Source: Mucilaginibacter sp. OK098 (GTDB lineage: Bacteria; Bacteroidota; Bacteroidia; Sphingobacteriales; Sphingobacteriaceae). Taken from it: a stretch of DNA of 64,000 nt. A program made the translations under genes and the position numbers. Position 1 is the stretch's first letter, and each line of letters starts with the position of its first letter. The stretch covers positions 1-64,000 of the forward strand of contig NZ_FRCM01000011.1 of assembly GCF_900142915.1 (NCBI RefSeq). The letters run 5' to 3'. Below are positions 52,717-60,301 of this stretch, one piece after another. The notes below the pieces were generated by a model. The model worked only from the letters and a program-made list of their open reading frames with translations. It was not told where the DNA came from and did no database searches.

Positions 52717-52744
52717 TTAGTCGGGTATAGGCAATTAACCTTAC
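52717..52744 (-). promoter_or_regulatory. Putative ECF promoter before the methionine-rich peptide
   Basis: Reading on the minus strand: GTAAGG (52739-52744), 15 bases, CGACTAA (52717-52723), 39 bases before the ATG at 52677. The same motif with the same spacing stands at 53790-53817 and 54911-54938. Confidence 0.75.
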
Positions 52745-52771
52745 AAAGTATTTTTAAATAGAGTGAAGAAG

Positions 52772-52858
52772 ACACTAATTGCACGAATTTATTCGAATTT
52801 CACGAATTGGAAAGGGGCGAGAATTCGTGCAAATTCGCCCTCATTCGTGCCAACTTAG
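52772..52858. repeat. CACGAATT/AATTCGTG repeat, copy 3
   Basis: The first 39 bases equal 51648-51686; the second half (GAATTCGTGCAAATTCGCC) runs the other way. It ends inside the last codons of the anti-sigma gene (stop at 52855). Confidence 0.75.
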
Positions 52859-53130
52859 TTTTTGTTCAGCTCCTCTTCAATCCTTATCTGCAGTTCTTTT
52901 TTAAACTTATCATCAAGCTTTCTGTCTGCCTGCATTGAGCTTCGAAAAAGTTCCTGCACCATTTCATTAATAACCCGGCTTTGTTTTTTGTAGATCCTGC
53001 AAAAAGAGCAGCCCACCAAATGAATACGCAGTTCAAACGCTTCCCTCAAGGTTATTTTACCTGACGACCTTTTTTCTATCAGGAAGGTGGCCTGTTTACA
53101 GTTATATATAATTCTTTTCAAATAGCTCAT
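52855..53130 (-). CDS. Zinc-binding anti-sigma factor (ZAS, RsrA-like)
   Basis: A 91-residue soluble protein from the ATG at 53128-53130 (MSYLKRIIYNCKQ); another in-frame start 12 codons upstream would overlap the sigma gene. Cys11, and then His37-x3-Cys41-x2-Cys44 (IHLVGCSFC), form the HxxxCxxC zinc anti-sigma motif. The same residue numbers carry the zinc and redox cysteines in Streptomyces RsrA, whose oxidation releases its sigma factor. This suggests a redox-sensing partner for the sigma factor encoded just upstream; the 11-base spacing supports an operon. No membrane segment is present. Confidence 0.8.
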   Translation of the reverse strand: MSYLKRIIYNCKQATFLIEKRSSGKITLREAFELRIHLVGCSFCRIYKKQSRVINEMVQELFRSSMQADRKLDDKFKKELQIRIEEELNKN

Positions 53131-53141
53131 AATTTTAAATT

Positions 53142-53705
53142 TTAAATCCAGTTTCGCTGAAGACATGCCCTCAAATTAAGCTTGGCACGATGGATGATCA
53201 CCCAAAAGTTTGCAGCCGTTACTTTTAATTCCGTACAAATAATTTCAGTAGCTTCTTCATCAATATGCTTCATGGTAAATACCGACATCCACAAGGCAGG
53301 CAGCTTTTGAAGGCATTTTTGCATTATCTGTTCAAACTCCTTACTCACCAGCCGGTCTTTATCCTCAATACCAAATTCCTTTGGCCCGTTGTTATTTACC
53401 CAATGCCCGTCATCAGCATTAAAAAGGTCGCTCTGCTCATCCTCTGCCTCCTTTACCATTTTATTTTGCAAGCCGGAGGATTTTTTTCGGTACACATCAA
53501 TAATTTTGTTTTTAAGGATGGCGGTAAGCCACGTTCGTTCCGAGCTTTTGCCTTCAAAGTTTGCGACTTTCTCCAATGCCGCTAAAAAAGTTTCCTGCAC
53601 CAAGTCTTTTGCAAGCTCTTCGTCGTTAATGCGGGTTATAGCAAAGCCAAACAGGTAATCGGCATGCGCCGCCACCCAGTGATGCGGATTTAGTTGATGA
53701 TCCAT
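53142..53705 (-). CDS. ECF RNA polymerase sigma factor
   Basis: A 187-residue extracytoplasmic-function sigma factor. Region 2 (YLFGFAITRINDEELAKDLVQETFLAALEK and SSERTWLTAILKNKIIDVYRKK) binds core polymerase and the -10 element. Region 4 (LPALWMSVFTMKHIDEEATEIICTELKVTAANFWVIIHRAKLNL) has the helix-turn-helix for the -35 element. The 187 residues match the family. It is followed by an RsrA-like anti-sigma gene and preceded by a promoter of the motif shared with two other units, so it probably activates itself. Confidence 0.94.
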   Translation of the reverse strand: MDHQLNPHHWVAAHADYLFGFAITRINDEELAKDLVQETFLAALEKVANFEGKSSERTWLTAILKNKIIDVYRKKSSGLQNKMVKEAEDEQSDLFNADDGHWVNNNGPKEFGIEDKDRLVSKEFEQIMQKCLQKLPALWMSVFTMKHIDEEATEIICTELKVTAANFWVIIHRAKLNLRACLQRNWI

Positions 53706-53789
53706 AAATTTAAATAGGCACTAATTTTCACGAATTGAATTTCGCTGTAATTTATTTATACCACAACTTATACTCTTAGTTGTTTATGC

Positions 53790-53817
53790 TTAGTCGTTAA
53801 GGTAGGTAAAACCTTAC
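53790..53817 (-). promoter_or_regulatory. Putative ECF promoter before the sigma factor (autoregulation)
   Basis: On the minus strand GTAAGG (53812-53817), 15 bases, CGACTAA (53790-53796), 85 bases before the sigma ATG. Identical elements and spacing to 52717-52744 and 54911-54938. Confidence 0.75.
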
Positions 53818-53864
53818 AGATAGTTAGAAAATAGGGGTTGTGGGTTAAAAGTGATTAAGTTCGC

Positions 53865-54617
53865 TCATATATTTTTTAATTGTGGCTTTATTTTCGCAAA
53901 AAACTCTTTATAATCATTTTCGTATTCTGCGTTTGTTATTCTTGAGAAACCACAATTTTCCATACAAATTCTTAAATAGTTTATGAATGTAGTTTCATTA
54001 GGCTCATTTAAAAACAAACCATCAATGCTTGGTTCCTTTGTTAATTGTATTGAGTAAGGAGGTCCCCCGCTAATATTATCTTTATGCAGATAATCTGCAG
54101 CTAATTCCAAATAAGGTGATTGTGAATTATCATCTTCCAAAGCTTCACTTAAATATTCTGTCCAATCATCATCTGAAACGTAATTAACAATATCGTCAAT
54201 GCTGTTGATTTGTATCGGATCAGCACATTTCCAAAACATTTCTGGCCGGTTGTCATAGTCCCAGGCAAAGTTGCATGAACCCACAATTTTGTAGAATAAT
54301 TTTAAGGATAAAGGTATCTGTCCAAAATCGCTGGTGGCACTATTGAGTTTAACCAGTAGTTCATCTGTATCTGGTAACGGGCGCAATAGGGGCCTTTCAG
54401 AATTGCATTGAAATTCGGTCTTAAATGCGTAATTGATATTTTTTAATTCTGAAAAAATAATTTCGAGATTAAAAACAACTCTATTAAAGGTTTCCGTCAA
54501 TACACTTTGTATATCATCGAAGTATTTATCGCTAAACGCCTCTTGCCTTAAATTGTAAATATCGGAATAGACAGACCTACCATCTTCTCCATTTATATAT
54601 CGATTATAAAATATCAT
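53865..54617 (-). CDS. Protein of unknown function, possibly SUKH/SMI1-like
   Basis: A 250-residue soluble, acidic protein. DFGQIPLSLKLFYKIVGSCNFAWDYDNRPEMFW near 96-128 resembles the start of SMI1/KNR4 (SUKH) domains, where a Leu-Pro, then an aromatic and a small Gly-rich turn occur; these domains often act as immunity proteins. No toxin gene is adjacent. The match is weak. Its base composition is more AT-rich than its neighbours, a possible sign of transfer. Confidence 0.45.
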   Translation of the reverse strand: MIFYNRYINGEDGRSVYSDIYNLRQEAFSDKYFDDIQSVLTETFNRVVFNLEIIFSELKNINYAFKTEFQCNSERPLLRPLPDTDELLVKLNSATSDFGQIPLSLKLFYKIVGSCNFAWDYDNRPEMFWKCADPIQINSIDDIVNYVSDDDWTEYLSEALEDDNSQSPYLELAADYLHKDNISGGPPYSIQLTKEPSIDGLFLNEPNETTFINYLRICMENCGFSRITNAEYENDYKEFFAKIKPQLKNI

Positions 54618-54975
54618 AATGTTACTAAGATAGCATATTGCTACGCAACAGGTTCATCCTCCAGCGCCACCCGCGCCAGTTATCCGGTTCATCCTCATTG
54701 AGCAGCCTCGCAGCCCTTCGCTGCCACAAGCATCCTCGTTTTTAATTAGCTACAAAGCTAGCTACCCAACCTCTATATAAGTAAAATGCCCCCCGGTTTC
54801 CTGAGAGGCGCATGGGTAACTTAATGATGTTGCCTTTTCATACTCCCCTGTACAAGTTCATACAAGTTGATTCATTGCAATTTCTAAAAATAAAAAAATC
54901 TAATTTTATTGTAAGGAATATAAACCCCATCCGACTAACCATCAAAAACGTAAATAAACTATTAAATTATATTAT
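54618..54975. other. Intergenic stretch with the ECF promoter of the DUF1223 operon
   Basis: 358 bases with no gene. The first ~150 bases are rather GC-rich (CAGCCTCGCAGCCCTTCGCTGCC). The last part is AT-rich and contains GTAAGG-N15-CGACTAA at 54911-54938. Confidence 0.6.
54911..54938 (+). promoter_or_regulatory. Putative ECF promoter before the DUF1223 gene
   Basis: GTAAGG (54911-54916), 15 bases, CGACTAA (54932-54938), 37 bases before the ATG at 54976. Same elements and spacing as 52717-52744 and 53790-53817. Confidence 0.75.
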
Positions 54976-55770
54976 ATGAAATCAATTAAAATATTGGGCC
55001 TTGTTGCATTCCTGGCAATTGCAGCACTGGCATCCACAGCCTTTATTAATGTTAAGCTGTTAAACAAAGTAAACGCGGATGATAAAGGCTTTGCGGTTGT
55101 TGAGTTGTTTACATCAGAAGGCTGCTCAAGCTGTCCGCCGGCAGATGAGCTGGTTGCGAAAATTGAAAAAGAGAGCAAAAATAAGCCCGTTTACATCCTG
55201 GCGTTCCATGTTGATTATTGGGATCGTTTAGGCTGGAAAGATCAGTTTAGCAATGCTGATTTTTCGAAAAGACAGCGGGACTATGCCCATTATTTACACA
55301 TTCAAGGTGTTTATACGCCACAGATAGTTGTAAATGGAGAAACAGAATTTGTTGGCTCACAGGAAGGTACCCTTCGCGATGCTATCCATACTACTTTGCA
55401 AAGAGCAGCAACAGCCCGGGTTGAGTTAAATGTTTCAACGATTGATCCAAAAAAGGCCAGCCTTAAATATGCCGTTGAAGGCACCGACAAAAACACGGTA
55501 TTGCAGGTAGCAATTTTGGAGAAAGCGGCGACATCAAAAGTGGCAAGCGGCGAAAATGGTGGCAAAACGTTATCGCATGTTCAAATTGTACGTAAGCTAC
55601 AGGCAGTAACGTTAAATGCAAATAACGGCACAGCAACCATTGCTTTGCCCAAGGGTTTTGATACAAAAGACTGGGAGATCATAGGCTTTTTACAAAACAA
55701 GATAAGCGGTGTGGTTACAGGCGCAGGCAGGGCCACATTTTCAAATGAAGCAATGGCATCGGTTAAGTAG
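54976..55770 (+). CDS. DUF1223 thioredoxin-like exported protein
   Basis: A 264-residue protein with an N-terminal hydrophobic export segment. ELFTSEGCSSCPPADELV with Cys50-x2-Cys53 and LAFHVDYWDRLGWKD are the DUF1223 signature; the fold is thioredoxin-like with a CxxC pair. GVYTPQIVVNGETEFVG corresponds to the cis-Pro strand. It is read from the third ECF promoter, probably together with the cytochrome b and molybdoenzyme genes downstream. A periplasmic redox role is likely; none is proven. Confidence 0.85.
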   Translation: MKSIKILGLVAFLAIAALASTAFINVKLLNKVNADDKGFAVVELFTSEGCSSCPPADELVAKIEKESKNKPVYILAFHVDYWDRLGWKDQFSNADFSKRQRDYAHYLHIQGVYTPQIVVNGETEFVGSQEGTLRDAIHTTLQRAATARVELNVSTIDPKKASLKYAVEGTDKNTVLQVAILEKAATSKVASGENGGKTLSHVQIVRKLQAVTLNANNGTATIALPKGFDTKDWEIIGFLQNKISGVVTGAGRATFSNEAMASVK

Positions 55771-55813
55771 TTTTAAAATTAGCTAACTTTACATCCGGTT
55801 ATACATCAACACA

Positions 55814-56512
55814 ATGAAAGCCATAAAAGAAAAACACTCCTTAGCTATGCGGTGGTGCCATTGGGTGAACTTCCCCATCCTCACCATTATGATCTGGAGC
55901 GGGATGCTGATCTACTGGGCAAATGACGAATATTCGTTCACCCTGTTTGGTCATACGTTCTTTCGCTTTTTCCCCGAATGGTTTTATCGCTATTTAAAAA
56001 TTCCATATCGCCTTTCCGAGGGTATGGCTTTTCATTTCCTGTTTATGTGGTTCTTTACGCTCAACGGCATCCTTTACATTTTATATACCATTATTTCCGG
56101 CGACTGGCGTGAGCTGGTCCCCAAAAAGAATTCATTTAAAGAAGCCTGGCTGGTGCTGTTGCATGACCTGCATATCCGTAAAATGGCACCGCCGCAAAAA
56201 AAATATAATGCAGCCCAGCGCATAGCTTACACGGCTATTATTTTTATGGGCATTGGTTCGGTAGTTACCGGCCTGGCTATCTATAAACCTGTACAATTTT
56301 ATTATTTAACCTGGCTTTCGGGCGGTTATCATTTTGCCAGGATCCTGCATTTTGCATTAACGCTTGGCTATGTTTTCTTTTTTGTGATCCATATTGTACA
56401 GGTTTTCCTGGCGGGATGGAATAATTTCAGATCGGTAATTTCGGGCTTTGAGGTAGTTAATGAAACCCCTGAACCAGCTATTCAAACAAACAACGATGAG
56501 CACTCCAAATAA
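55814..56512 (+). CDS. Membrane cytochrome b (Ni-hydrogenase/thiosulfate-reductase type)
   Basis: A 232-residue inner-membrane protein with four or five helices. His16 in MRWCHWVNF, His in MAFHFLFMWFF, and GGYHFARILHFALTLGYVFFFVIHIVQ provide the likely heme b ligands. The pattern belongs to the cytochrome b561/Ni-hydrogenase cytochrome b group, here acting as quinol-linked electron donor. Its last 17 bases overlap the start of the molybdoenzyme gene, as in YedY-YedZ-type pairs. It is probably read from the ECF promoter at 54911. Confidence 0.85.
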   Translation: MKAIKEKHSLAMRWCHWVNFPILTIMIWSGMLIYWANDEYSFTLFGHTFFRFFPEWFYRYLKIPYRLSEGMAFHFLFMWFFTLNGILYILYTIISGDWRELVPKKNSFKEAWLVLLHDLHIRKMAPPQKKYNAAQRIAYTAIIFMGIGSVVTGLAIYKPVQFYYLTWLSGGYHFARILHFALTLGYVFFFVIHIVQVFLAGWNNFRSVISGFEVVNETPEPAIQTNNDEHSK

Positions 56513-57287
56513 AAAAATCAAAAAGGAACTTACCGTTCAACAAAAGATAAACAGGCGCAACTTTATATCATTTGCCAGTTTTACCATATTGGCAGGCGGT
56601 GCATTTGAGGGTTGGCGTTGGCTTTATAAATCGCCGCAGGAAGCTGCGGGCGGCATAACATCCGGCGCGCACCAACCGCTCCGCAGGGCTCTTAACAAAA
56701 CCGAGTTGGTTTTCAGAAGGATTTTCAGCCCTAATCACCTGGTTAAAACCTACCCAAAATCAAGAGCGGCCAAACACGTGCGGGTTAACAGCGATATTGG
56801 TGTTGAAGCAGCAAAAAAGTTTGATCCTGCAAGCTGGACACTAAACGTAATTAAAAAAGGCGGCGAAGTTTTACAGGTTAGCCTGCATGACCTGATGGCC
56901 CTGCCAAAAACCGAGATTGTTTACGATTTTAAATGTGTTGAAGGCTGGGACCAGATCTCGCACTGGGGCGGCGTAAAATTCAGTGATTTTATAAAGCACT
57001 TCCAGCTGGATGAATATACAAAAATGGATTATGTGGGTATGGAAACCCCGGATAAAGCGTATTATTTAGGCTTAGATATGCCAAGCGCAATGCACCCGCA
57101 AACGCTGTTGGCTTACGAGATGAATGATAAGCTGCTTCCATTGCAAAATGGGGCGCCGCTACGCCTCATCATCCCGGTTAAGTACGGCATAAAAAACATC
57201 AAACGCATCGGTACCATATCCTTCAGTAACTCCCGCCCCAAAGATTACTGGGCCGAGAGAGGGTATGATTATTATTCGGGGCTGTAG
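56496..57287 (+). CDS. Tat-exported YedY/MsrP-like molybdopterin oxidoreductase
   Basis: A 263-residue molybdoenzyme of the sulfite oxidase fold, from the ATG at 56496 (MSTPNKK); an in-frame Met 12 codons earlier lies inside the cytochrome gene. Residues 20-21 (RR in KINRRNFISFASF) form a twin-arginine signal. YDFKCVEGWDQISHWGGV with Cys147 provides the molybdenum ligand, matching the RCVEAW motif of YedY/MsrP. MsrP repairs oxidised methionine in periplasmic proteins with electrons from a membrane heme protein. The companion cytochrome and modABC fit this role. Confidence 0.88.
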   Translation: MSTPNKKIKKELTVQQKINRRNFISFASFTILAGGAFEGWRWLYKSPQEAAGGITSGAHQPLRRALNKTELVFRRIFSPNHLVKTYPKSRAAKHVRVNSDIGVEAAKKFDPASWTLNVIKKGGEVLQVSLHDLMALPKTEIVYDFKCVEGWDQISHWGGVKFSDFIKHFQLDEYTKMDYVGMETPDKAYYLGLDMPSAMHPQTLLAYEMNDKLLPLQNGAPLRLIIPVKYGIKNIKRIGTISFSNSRPKDYWAERGYDYYSGL

Positions 57288-57389
57288 GAGGAGGTGAAAG
57301 CTGAAAGGTAAGACTTCAAAGCCTGTACACTGTATAAGAACCCGGCATATAAAGACTTCCGTTTAAACCCCGGATTTATATTTTTACCA

Positions 57390-57445
57390 ATTACACAAAT
57401 CAAATTCGTTTAATCCGGAATAATTTGTGTAATTCGTGGTAGTTA
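57390..57445. repeat. AATTCGTG-type repeat words
   Basis: ATTACACAAATCAAATTCG faces AATTTGTGTAATTCGTGG as an imperfect inverted repeat, a diverged member of the family at 51648 and 52772. It is just before the transporter start at 57449. Confidence 0.5.
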
Positions 57446-57448
57446 AAT

Positions 57449-58831
57449 ATGCCCGTTACAAAGCTGCCTTTTTCCAAACAGATTGCCTATGCCTGCGGAA
57501 TGATAGGCTGGAGTATTATGACCAATATTATTATTGTAATGCTCCCCTATTTTTATTTGGCGCCGTCAAATTCGGGGTTAATTCACCTTATTCCGCAATT
57601 GCTACTGTTTGGAATATTTAATATCATGTCGGTTGTTTTAACATCAGGGCGCCTGGTTGATGCAGTTGTCGACCCGTTTATTGCTTCGCTAAGCGATAAA
57701 AGCCACAACCCCAAAGGGCGCCGGATCCCCTTTATGAAATGGGCTATATTGCCGGCCATTATTTTTTGCGGACTTACGTTTTGTCCGCTGGTTAAAGCAG
57801 AAAGCACGTACAACGCGATATGGCTAACGTTTACGCTTATCTTCTTTTTTATGAGTGTAACCGCTTATATCATTCCTTATAATGCATTATTACCTGAACT
57901 TACCAGTACATCTGCCGAAAAAGTTAAGCTTTCTTCTTTACAGCAGGTTGGCTTTGTAATAGGTATTGTAATAGGGGCCCTTGTAAATAACTTTGCCGAT
58001 CTTGTACAAAGCTCCTTTCATATAACCAACCGCGATACGGCAGTGCAGGACACCATTTGGGGGCTTTGCGCTTTTGCCGGCTTAATTATGTTGGTGCCGG
58101 TATTTGCTATCGACGAAAAAAAATATTCTGAAAGCAAACCATCACATTTACCCATATTCCCGGCTATCCGTAAAACATTTAGTCAACGGAATTTTAAATA
58201 CTATTTGATCTCTGATTTTTCGTTTTATATGGCGCTCAGCATCATATCAAGTGGCTTATTGTTTTTTATTACCGTATTGCTGCCCCTGCCCAAATCAATG
58301 GGCGGGTTATTAATGGGTGTAATGGTAATGGTTTCGCTGTTGTTTTATCCGCTGATCAATTATTTATCAAAAAAGATAGGCAAGAAACCAATTGTGTTGT
58401 TTTCATTCGCATTGCTCAGCCTGATATTTGCTATGATCTACTTCTTAGGAAAATTCCCGTTTTTACCCGAAGTGCAGGTTTATACATTGGTGATTTGCGC
58501 CGCATTCCCGCTTGCCTCTTTAGGGATCTTGCCAAATGCCATACTTGCCGAAATTGCTGAAAAAGACGCCATCGACACCGGCGAAAATAACGAAGGGATG
58601 TTTTTTGCCGTTAAATACCTGTTTGTAAAGCTTGGGCAAACATTAGGCATTGCCTTATTTGCCTTCCTTACCGTTTATGGAATAGATGCGGGCCATGACT
58701 TTGGCCTGCGCCTTAACGGAATTTGCGGATTTGCGCTTTGCATGGTTGCATTTATTTTCTTTACCCGCTTTAGAGAGAAGAAACCAGGGATGGGGAAAGT
58801 ACATGATCAATCGTCAGCAGAACATACATAG
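57449..58831 (+). CDS. GPH-family (melibiose carrier-like) sugar:cation symporter
   Basis: A 460-residue inner-membrane transporter with about 12 helices. The N-terminal QIAYACGMIGWSIMTNIIIVMLPYFYL, DAVVDPFIASLSDKSHNPKGRRIPFMKW (the conserved cytoplasmic loop with Asp and Arg), and YNALLPELT are typical of the GPH/MFS_2 group. It probably imports a disaccharide or glycoside. No glycosidase gene is adjacent in the same direction. Confidence 0.88.
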   Translation: MPVTKLPFSKQIAYACGMIGWSIMTNIIIVMLPYFYLAPSNSGLIHLIPQLLLFGIFNIMSVVLTSGRLVDAVVDPFIASLSDKSHNPKGRRIPFMKWAILPAIIFCGLTFCPLVKAESTYNAIWLTFTLIFFFMSVTAYIIPYNALLPELTSTSAEKVKLSSLQQVGFVIGIVIGALVNNFADLVQSSFHITNRDTAVQDTIWGLCAFAGLIMLVPVFAIDEKKYSESKPSHLPIFPAIRKTFSQRNFKYYLISDFSFYMALSIISSGLLFFITVLLPLPKSMGGLLMGVMVMVSLLFYPLINYLSKKIGKKPIVLFSFALLSLIFAMIYFLGKFPFLPEVQVYTLVICAAFPLASLGILPNAILAEIAEKDAIDTGENNEGMFFAVKYLFVKLGQTLGIALFAFLTVYGIDAGHDFGLRLNGICGFALCMVAFIFFTRFREKKPGMGKVHDQSSAEHT

Positions 58832-58890
58832 TAAATCATCAGGCAGTCAGCATAAATTAGGATAGATAATGGCTGTTTTGCAAACAACTC

Positions 58891-60045
58891 CTACTTTCTT
58901 ACTTCCCCTTTAGGGGCCAGGGGGCAAACTGTATTTAAAAAAACATCCACAGCGTAGGTTGATAGTTGCCCGCCGGGACCGTTTAAATTAAAATCGAAAC
59001 CGTGGGTTGCCCAGGGTAATTTCAGCCAGTAATGTTTTATCCCGTTTTGCTGTAGTTTTAAATTGAGGCGGCGGCTGTGCTCCGGCGAAACCAGCACATC
59101 GTTATTACCATGGATAATGAGTGTAGGGACAGCTTGTTTATTTACAAATTCTATTGGTGAACAGTCAGCGTATTTTTTTGGTGCCTGGCTGTATGAACCG
59201 CCAATATAATTTCTCATTACCTTCCTCGAATCCATTATCAATGGATTTGATGGAACAGAATATCCCCAAACCATATCCGCCGGTCCATAAAAATCAATCA
59301 CACCCTTTAATGCCGGTTCATGGATAGTATATGCTGCCAGTAAGGCTATCTGCGCACCCGCCGAGCGGCCTAGTAAGACAAAACTATTGGTGTCAAGATG
59401 TAATTCCCGGGCATGTAGTTTTAAATATGATATAGCAGCCCGGAGGTCTTCAATGGGTGCCGGGGTTTGATATTTCGGGGCCATGCGGTAATTAATGGAG
59501 GCAATATTATAGCCTTTTGCAGCGAGGTAACTATTCAATTCAGGCAGTTGCCGGCTATCGCCCCCTGCCCACGAGCCTCCATGAATTATTATAACACATG
59601 GCCTGTTTCCTTTCAATTGCGATGGATAAAAATCAAGCGCCATTGAAGTATCCGGGTACTTTACATAGGTATAGGTTTTATAAGGCACCTCTTTCGTGCT
59701 TTTGAATAGGTTCCAAAAGCTGAAAGGCTGCCTGCTAGCCGGGAAATTAACAGGTGATCCGGATAATGATTGGGCCATGTCCTGCTTAACATCCTTTGCT
59801 GCCCAATATGCCCTAACAACGGGCGAAAGAAAAATTACCAGCGTAACAAGCCCCAGGATTGTGCCTGCCAGTTGATATTTCTGTACCCAAAAACCTGTTG
59901 CAGCTAACAACGCAGTAATTCCGGCAAATAACAATGGAAATTCAGTTACGCCAACTGCCAGTAACCATAAATAATAAGCAGGCGCCCTTAAAAAGCTTAA
60001 CAGTGAAATAAGGAAGAAAATAAGAATAAAGTAAAAACGGATCAT
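58891..60045 (-). CDS. Membrane-anchored alpha/beta-hydrolase (BD-FAE/HSL-like esterase)
   Basis: A 384-residue esterase whose first ~95 residues contain three or four membrane segments. The catalytic part has IIIHGGSWAGGDS (oxyanion), LLGRSAGAQIAL (Ser nucleophile in GRSAG), ALKGVIDFYGPADM, NDVLVSPEH (Asp) and ATHGFDF (His). GGSWAGG and GRSAG are of the BD-FAE/carboxylesterase group. A membrane-tethered esterase facing the periplasm is likely. Confidence 0.85.
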   Translation of the reverse strand: MIRFYFILIFFLISLLSFLRAPAYYLWLLAVGVTEFPLLFAGITALLAATGFWVQKYQLAGTILGLVTLVIFLSPVVRAYWAAKDVKQDMAQSLSGSPVNFPASRQPFSFWNLFKSTKEVPYKTYTYVKYPDTSMALDFYPSQLKGNRPCVIIIHGGSWAGGDSRQLPELNSYLAAKGYNIASINYRMAPKYQTPAPIEDLRAAISYLKLHARELHLDTNSFVLLGRSAGAQIALLAAYTIHEPALKGVIDFYGPADMVWGYSVPSNPLIMDSRKVMRNYIGGSYSQAPKKYADCSPIEFVNKQAVPTLIIHGNNDVLVSPEHSRRLNLKLQQNGIKHYWLKLPWATHGFDFNLNGPGGQLSTYAVDVFLNTVCPLAPKGEVRK

Positions 60046-60219
60046 ATAAATGTTATTTTGCCTGTACTTTTATGTTGCTAAGTATAGTAAAAGAAAGCTG
60101 TATAGCGGGTATTAAACCGGGAATTAATTTATTTCTCATTATGTAACATACGATGAATTAGTTGAATAGAGATTTATTCTAATTAATCTATGTTCAGCTA
60201 TTGCCTGTGGATCTGTTAG

Positions 60220-60293
60220 TTGATATTGGAAAATATTTTACAATAAATATTTTCCAATATCAACGGGAAAATTATATTTGTAAAATATTTTCC
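60220..60293 (+). promoter_or_regulatory. TetR promoter with a 44-base palindromic operator
   Basis: A perfect 19-bp inverted repeat (60220-60238 with 60245-60263, TTGATATTGGAAAATATTT), with a 6-base centre, is followed 9 bases later by a -7 box TATATTTG (60273-60280). A third AAAATATTTTCC half-site at 60282-60293 lies between that box and the ATG at 60302. Confidence 0.75.
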
Positions 60294-60301
60294 TATCGTA
60301 A

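Noticed and set aside
51648..52858. CRISPR-like array from the AATTCGTG repeats
   Set aside because: Repeats are short degenerate words facing each other, not uniform repeats with equal spacers, and no cas gene is present.
53865..54617. Clear SUKH immunity protein
   Set aside because: Only one short segment resembles SUKH and there is no neighbouring toxin, so it is listed as unknown.
54618..54780. tRNA-like GC-rich stretch
   Set aside because: Arms do not fold into a cloverleaf and no TPsiC-like GGTTCGAATCC segment is present; other gaps were checked by eye with the same result.
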